From contig LSYV01000002.1 in the NCBI GenBank assembly GCA_001584585.1, positions 5,949,019-6,013,018 of the forward strand: a stretch of 64,000 nt of DNA, written 5' to 3'. Source of the DNA: Gonium pectorale. Lineage: Eukaryota; Chlorophyta; Chlorophyceae; Chlamydomonadales; Volvocaceae. Under the pieces are notes generated by a model, which was not told the DNA's origin, did no database searches, and saw nothing but the letters and a program-made list of their open reading frames with translations. Position numbers and translations under genes: made by a program. Numbering within the stretch: position 1 is the stretch's first letter; each line of letters opens with the position of its first letter. Shown one piece after another: positions 58,201 through 64,000 of this stretch.

Positions 58201-61200
58201 CCCGTGGATCTGGACGGAGCCCCGGTGTGGCGACGTGCAGCGCAGCTTGAAGACGGTAACCAGCTGCCTCCCCTCGCGAGTCGTCAACCCCAAACTCCCC
58301 GTATTCCTGTTCAGCCTCAGTCTGCAGGTACCGCAGACATCGCTCCGCGCATGTCAGATGCACCACCAGACGAGCTCCCTCGCCATCGCGATGAGCCCCA
58401 CGGTCCCCACGCACGCACCTTGACCTGCTCCACGCACTCGGGTGCGCAGGCCGCCAGCGTCTCCCGCGTGTACGCCGCAACAAGCTCGCACAGTTTGCGG
58501 CTGCGGCAAAAGGCCAGGCAGCGCAGCCCGTGCTGCACGCACTCGGCCAGCAGCAGCGCAGTCTCAACAATCGGCGACTCGCGCCTCGCCTCCAGAGGGG
58601 TGCCGGCGGCCCCGTGCTGCTCCTTCCACTGCTCCGGAGTCGGAAGGCGCGCCAGCAGCTCCGATACGACCCGCGGATCGGCGGCGCTGCTGCCTGCGGC
58701 AGCGGAGCCTGGCGGCGGCGGAAGGCCGAGCGCCTTGGCGGCGGTGGCAAGGCTACCACCGCTGCGGTTGATGACGGGGCGAGTTCGCAGCGGCGCTGAG
58801 GCGCCGATCGGTCCGGCCAGGGAGGGTAGGCTGCGGCAGGTGCCGGGGAGGTCGGCGGAAGCGGCGCTGAGGGCCGCGCGTACTTGCGCCGCAACGGCTG
58901 TGGCGTCCTCCTGCGCCGAAGCAGCAGCCCCGGATTCGGCCCGGGCGTCCCTGGGTGGCAGGGGCACGGGCCTTGCACGAGGTGCAGGCCCCGGCCCAGG
59001 ACCCGAGGGCAGCGCGTGCCGCCCAGCTGTCGGGACGACAGGACCCACCGCGTGGGGTACCTCATCGGGCTCCTCGGCCTTGATGCCTGGAACCTGACGC
59101 GGTGCCGCTGCCATTGCTGCAGCAATGCGCCCCCGTCCAGGGATCTGGACGGGGGCGCAGTCGCTGCTGCCTCCCGCTGTATCTGGGGCGCCGCTGGCAA
59201 CATCCTCGAGCTTAGTCACCATGGCAGTGGTTGCGGTTGCTGCTGCCGCCCCGGCCCCCGCCGCGCTCATTCCCTGAAGTCGCCGCTCCGCAGCGCGCCG
59301 CCGCTCTGGGCTGCTCCCGAACAGCGCCTCCCGCAGCTGCGGCAGAGCGCGCGCCACCGCTGCCACCTGCACGATCTCCGCGGCGGCCGCAGCAGCATCC
59401 GGCCCACCCGCCAGCCGCTCCGCAGCCAGCTGGGGCCCGCGCGCCCGCGCAGTCCGTGCCTCAACCATCATCCGCCGCTGTGCCGCCCGTAGGGCGTTGC
59501 GGCTAACGTGGCCCCGCGTCCGTGCCTCGGTACGGCTCAACAGGCCGAGGTGAAGCGCTGCTGCCGGTGCCGCCAGCGCTCCGGCTGTCGCCGCGGCTGG
59601 CAGCGCTTCCGTGCTGCCAGCGTTGCCCGCGTCTGCCTCCTCGTCCTTCCCCGACGGAGGCATGGGCCGCTGGCGGGCCTCCGCCCCCGCTGCTTGACGC
59701 CGCCCCAGGTGCTCGCGATGCGCCTGCGCCGCGTCCGTCAGCGGCGGGTTCCACATGACGAAATGCCGCGCGGCGCATGGAGACCCGTCGCACTCGGGCC
59801 CGACCACCACTAACGCCACGTCATCCTCCTCGGACTCCTCCGCCTGCTCTGGATCCTCCGCCTCGCTCATACCAAGTCCTCCGCCCGTCTCCGCCCCTGG
59901 CCCTCGTCGCTGCTGTGGCGGCGCCTGTCGCGGCGGTGCAATGCCGATCAGCGTCGCCGCGAGCTGCCCCGGATTGGCAACCGTGGCGCTCGTCATCACG
60001 AAGCGTGGATCACTGCCGTACACATGGGCACAAAGCCTCCGCAGGCGGCGCAGAACGAGGCCCGTGTGCGCCCCGAAGACGCCGCCGTATGCGTGCCCCT
60101 CGTCCACCACCACCAGCGCTAGCTTTGACAGCAGGCGGTCAAAGGAGCGGTGGCCCGGCAGCACGGTGGCGTGCAGCATGTCGGGGTTGGTCAGCAGCAC
60201 CTGGGCGCGCAGGCGCAGCTCGGGCCGGTCGCTCTGGGCGGTGTCGCCGTCGTAGACCTGAAGGGCAGCGGCGGTTCGGCGAACAGGTCTGCAAGACACG
60301 TCTGCGATGCTGAACATCTACATACCGTAGGAGCCTGTCTGACGGTCAAGTAATATCAAGGTGCAGCACTGAGTGAGCTCCGCAGGCGCAGCCGTGGCCC
60401 GTCACACCCGGGGGGCCGCCAGGTGGAGCCAGTCAACGGCGAGCGCACGAAGACCCCGCGTCCGCTCACTTCTGCTGCCGGCACGAAGCCCCTGCCGTCC
60501 TCGCCCCCGAATGCAGCGCGCAGCAGCTCCCGGGTGGCCCTCAGCTGGTCTTGCGCCAGCGCCTTGGTGGGGAACATGAGCAGCGCGCATGCGTCAGGGT
60601 CCTCGGCCAGCGCCTGAAGGGGATGGGGCGGGAAGCAGCTGACGGCAACGCTCCAAGCCTCCAATGTTTAGCTCGGGCCCGCAGTGTTTACAGCGAAACT
60701 AGCCAGGCGCGCGATCCATTGCAGGCTGCGTCATTGCCTTTTTCTAACAAAGAAGACCTTCCTGTGTCATCATCTGACCAACCCAAGTCCCCTCAGGGCC
60801 CCGCCCGCACCTGCAGCAACGGCACGACGTAGCACAGTGACTTGCCGCTGGCGGTGGAGGTGGCGACCACCACGTGCCGGCGGGGCACACGGCGCACGGC
60901 GCCATCGCAGAAGGAGCTGCAGCCGCAGCCGCCAGCACCCGGCGAGCCAGCCGCATCTTGCATACCGCCGCAACAGTCTCCCCTCCAAGGCCCGTCGCCC
61001 GCTACAGCCGCTGCAACGCCCGCCGCCCCAGGCCGCTCCCCCTCCCACTGTTGCTGCTGTGGGTTCTGCTGTGGATGCCGGTGGGGACCTCGACGGCGGC
61101 AGTGGCGGTAGCCCAGCACCGCGTCCACGGCGGCCGCCTGGTGAGTGTAGAGGCGGGCACCGGGGATGCCCAACGAGGCCAGCGCGCGCAGCACGGGCGG

Positions 61201-63802
61201 CGCCAACGGGGCGGCCGGGACGGCCGTGGCGGCGGGCCGCGCAGGCAGCACCTGCACGTGAGCTACCTGTTGGGAGGGGCGAAGGGGAAAGGGCAGGAGG
61301 TCAGGGGATGTCACAAAGGCATGCGTGCACGGGTGCTCGGGGGGTATACCACAGAAGGCATGGGCGGGGAGGGAGACGGGTGCGGTAGAGCCCCCGTGCC
61401 TACTGCACATGGCCTCAGCTACTAAGTGTTGGGCCTGTGAACGAGGGCGTGCTTCAGGGCTCCGCTCTACCCGGCGCAGATACCGCTGTGCCTCCATCCC
61501 TGCATCCCGCCATAAGCCCAGCACGGCCCTGCCTACCTGCCCCTGGTACCAGCTAAGCTGCTGCAGGTGGCTCAGCAGCCCCACCGCGTCCAGGGGCGCC
61601 CGCGACATGCACGGCTCGCAGCACCGCAGCAGGGTGGGGGGCCGGGGCGCGCTGCCAGGAGGTAGCGAAGTGCACCAGCCGCCCGCGCCCGCGCCCGCAC
61701 CTTTCCCGCCAGCGGTCCCGCCCGCGGCGCGCATGCTGCTGAGCGCGGCCCTCCGCGCCCTCAGCTCCGCGGCGGCGGAGCGCAATTGCGCCAGTGAGGG
61801 CCGGTCGCCCACCAGGGAGGCGGCGAACAGCGGGTGCCAGGCGCGCCTGGACACCGGGTCCCACGCGTCCGCCACTCCGGCCACTGCCGCTTCTGACGGT
61901 ACTGCCGACAGTGCAGCGCTTGGAGCTGCACTCCGAGCAGCACAGGCCGCAGCAGCTGGCCGAGGCGCCGGGGGTGCCTGGGGTGCGGGATGCGCAGAGG
62001 CTGTGCCCGCCCGCTGCTCAGGTGCGAGATGGCGGATGAAGTCGCTGTGCAGGTGCTGCAGCAAGGAGACGAGGCCGCGACGGAAGGCTGCTAGGCGCCT
62101 GCCGGAGGGCGCACGCCCATCGGTCGTGAAGACGGGGAGCAAGTCTCAGGGGCTACTAGGGGGAGAGGCTACGGGGCTACAGACGGCGCTCGGCACCAAC
62201 AGACGGGAGAGATGGCCGCCGGATGCGGCCTGTGCGTGTGTACAGGCCGGCACCAGGATTGACCTGTGGTTGCCAGCTCGTGATTTACCGTGTCTTCCCG
62301 TGACCACACCTGGTGTTGACGTTCCTGGCGAAGCGCAGCTTGCGGCCGTCCTCGAGCAACACAGGCGGAGGCAGGTTCTCTGGAGGTAGGGCAGACCGAG
62401 CGGAGGGGCACAAGGAAATTGGCGCGCAAAAGATGATGCGGGGGGCGGTGGAATGCACGGAGCGACACCGCCAGCACAACAGGCTGTGGTCAGGCCTGAG
62501 TAGGCGCTTGCCACTTGTGCATCTGTACGAATGTAGAGCGTGAGCGCTACCTTTGCATCCACGCTTGGACATCGTCATCGGCTGGCAGCGCCATTGCGCT
62601 AGCTTTCCAGACAGGCAACGGTGGACCCCCGGCATGCGGCGACCTGCCCCGCACACCGGAACAGCTCCCTGGTCCCCTGCCCGGTCTCATGTGGTTCACC
62701 TACCTCGCCGTCTGAAGTGCCCCACTGCATCGGCCGAGCCCTTTCTGACGCCCGCTCCTGCGCCTTGCGCAGCTGCAGGCGCTTCAGTGTCGCTGCCACC
62801 GCTTGCGTTGCCCCCGGCGTCGTTTGGCTCCGCCTCACGGGTGCAGTGGGGCCTGTCCACCTCGTACAGCAGCGGGGCCGCACTGCACGGGGCACGGGCA
62901 GTCAACGGGTAAGGGGTGCCTAAGGAAACACAGTAAGCACAGGAATTAGGGACTGCACGTTGTGCTCTACCGCAGAGTGCAGCGACGTGCGCTTACCGAT
63001 CATACATGTGCAGAGAATCCTGGACCGCATCGGGGGCTACGGTGGTGATCACCGCCGAACTAACATGCAGGGGCATCACCCTTTCGACTACACCTGGAGC
63101 TGGGTCCTACAACGACACCATCACTGTCGCGCGTAAGCTCTCGTATGCGTCGTTTCGTTTCCATACATGTGCAGCTACACACCGATTCAACCGGCTTTCT
63201 TGATGGTGACCTTTCAGCTAGACCTGGTGCCAGATTGGGTACGACGCGGACTGTCGTTGTGCGCACAGAACTTGCCCCACCCTGCCATAATCACTGTCAA
63301 AGCCTCCGCACCGAAAGGGCGCTATGGCGTGCCCCGCCGCTGTGACACACCTGCCGGGGTCCAGCAGCTCTACCTTGAACACGTCGTCGCCGCACAGCAC
63401 GCCGCCGTTGTACTGCACGGCGGGGGCTGCTGCCAGCTTGTCCAGCAGCGGAGCGCGGTCTGCCATCTCGGGCCGCCAGCCCTGCGCCGCCAGCAGGGTG
63501 TGCAGGCTGCCACCGCCCGCCAGCGCAGCGGCGTCTGGCGTCGACCCACTCGCGCTGTCGGCACCACGGCCACCATCGACCGTGGTGCCGCCACCGCCGC
63601 CACCGCCGCGACCGCCACCGCAGCCACCGCCACCGTTGCCACCAACGCCGCAGCCGCCGCCGCTGCCGTCGGCACTGCACCTGACCTTCTTGAGTACAAG
63701 CACATCGGGCACCAGCGCCGCCGCCAGCTCCACGTCTTCCAGCGACACGTCGTCGCCCGGCAGCCGGGAGCGCAGGGCCGCGCAGCTGTTGGCCCACGTC
63801 AT
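55240..63802 (-). CDS. HRQ1: HRQ1-type RecQ4-like DNA helicase with DUF1998 C-terminus
   Basis: ATP-dependent 3'-5' DNA helicase of the HRQ1/YprA class, a genome-maintenance enzyme in fungi and plants. Recognisable parts from 63802: [20 protein letters not shown] ... [11 protein letters not shown], resembling the Cdt1-like winged-helix segment of plant HRQ1; a Gly-rich tract; then motif Q/I ([31 protein letters not shown], ~60830-60885), Ia ([13 protein letters not shown], ~60545-60600), II ([11 protein letters not shown]), III ([11 protein letters not shown]), V ([20 protein letters not shown], ~57965-58020) and VI ([10 protein letters not shown], ~57695-57725). A ~400-residue Ala-rich insert (58450-59790) splits the helicase lobes. 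The C-terminal zinc-binding DUF1998 part has [20 protein letters not shown] (~55395-55455). Introns are numerous. The ATG at 63802 follows TGCGTAG, so it may be an internal exon border and the gene may continue beyond the window. Confidence 0.88.
63590..63672. repeat. GC-rich simple repeat encoding a Gly tract in HRQ1
   Basis: Imperfect GCCACC/GCCGCC trinucleotide runs in the N-terminal HRQ1 exon. On the coding (minus) strand they read as a glycine-rich loop between the winged-helix-like segment and the next structured part. Confidence 0.7.
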
Positions 63803-64000
63803 CTACGCATCAGTGGAGGCAGGAGCGCGTAGAGGCAGGGCGGCCGGAGGGAGAAGTAGTGCTGGATGCGCCAGCATGCACCGGACAAGCAGATGGCACC
63901 GGGGCAAGGGGCAGCGGGCGATATGAGCGCATGACGGCGTACCGGTAGCCCATGCTTACTATATCGATGCAGCTACAGCTAGCGTGTGGAGTATGGGCCT
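63803..64000. other. Window edge upstream of the HRQ1 exon
   Basis: Either an HRQ1 intron (the minus-strand sequence just before the exon is GATGCGTAG, acceptable as an acceptor) or its 5' UTR. No coding exon is recognisable in the remaining 198 bp. Confidence 0.4.

Noticed and set aside
58192..62389. Long plus-strand frames opposite the HRQ1 helicase (for example 58192-59097, 61325-62389)
   Set aside because: Antisense shadows of Ala/Gly-rich helicase coding sequence with no motifs of their own.
1..64000. CRISPR arrays, bacterial operons, prophage, tRNA or rRNA genes
   Set aside because: The DNA is eukaryotic with spliceosomal introns. No CRISPR-like repeat-spacer pattern was seen, and no tRNA cloverleaf or rRNA segment was recognised by eye; a tRNAscan run would be needed to be sure.

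Overview
The window is nuclear DNA from a green alga, most likely a chlorophycean of the volvocine/Chlamydomonas group. The evidence is GC-rich coding sequence with strong codon bias, genes split by many introns of 60-400 nt with GT..AG (and several GC..AG) borders, long Ala/Gly/Ser/Gln-rich linkers, TGTAA poly(A)-type signals, a chloroplast gene set (thylakoid cyclophilin, CPP1) and a polo-like kinase, a family that land plants lack. The species cannot be named from sequence alone. I read the gene models by eye from reading frame, splice consensus and family similarity. For eIF3b, STI1, CYP38, TIM8, PLK, PP2C and the two small unknown genes the summed exon lengths are a whole number of codons.

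Layout: a p300/CBP-type histone acetyltransferase (+, ~0.6-8.2 kb), then a 2.6 kb gene-free stretch holding a ~0.9 kb MITE-like element. Next on the minus strand come a plastid CPP1/DUF3353 J-like membrane protein (10.7-12.9 kb) and eIF3b (13.8-19.1 kb). A giant polo-like kinase follows (+, 19.6-28.0 kb), then a PP2C phosphatase (+, 29.9-34.2 kb) whose second intron carries a 161-bp satellite. STI1/HOP (-, 36.0-40.8 kb) is divergent from a small one-TM unknown protein (+, 41.1-41.8 kb). NBS1/nibrin (-, 42.0-46.2 kb) is divergent from the lumenal cyclophilin CYP38/TLP40 (+, 46.5-50.0 kb). TIM8 (+, 50.3-50.7 kb), an unknown 164-aa protein (-, 52.2-52.9 kb), an F-box protein (-, 53.0-54.2 kb) and a large HRQ1-type DNA helicase (-, 55.2 to at least 63.8 kb, probably leaving the window) complete the set.

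These are independent housekeeping genes (chromatin, translation, cell cycle, chaperones, DNA repair, plastid and mitochondrial biogenesis), not a functional cluster. I did not find a gene system that looks new. The most interesting items are non-coding or architectural: recurrent GC-AG introns, a dispersed repeat family with a conserved hairpin/peptide core, a perfect 28-bp inverted repeat, the intronic satellite, a 6.5-kb single exon encoding the polo kinase linker, and a possible tail-anchored F-box protein.
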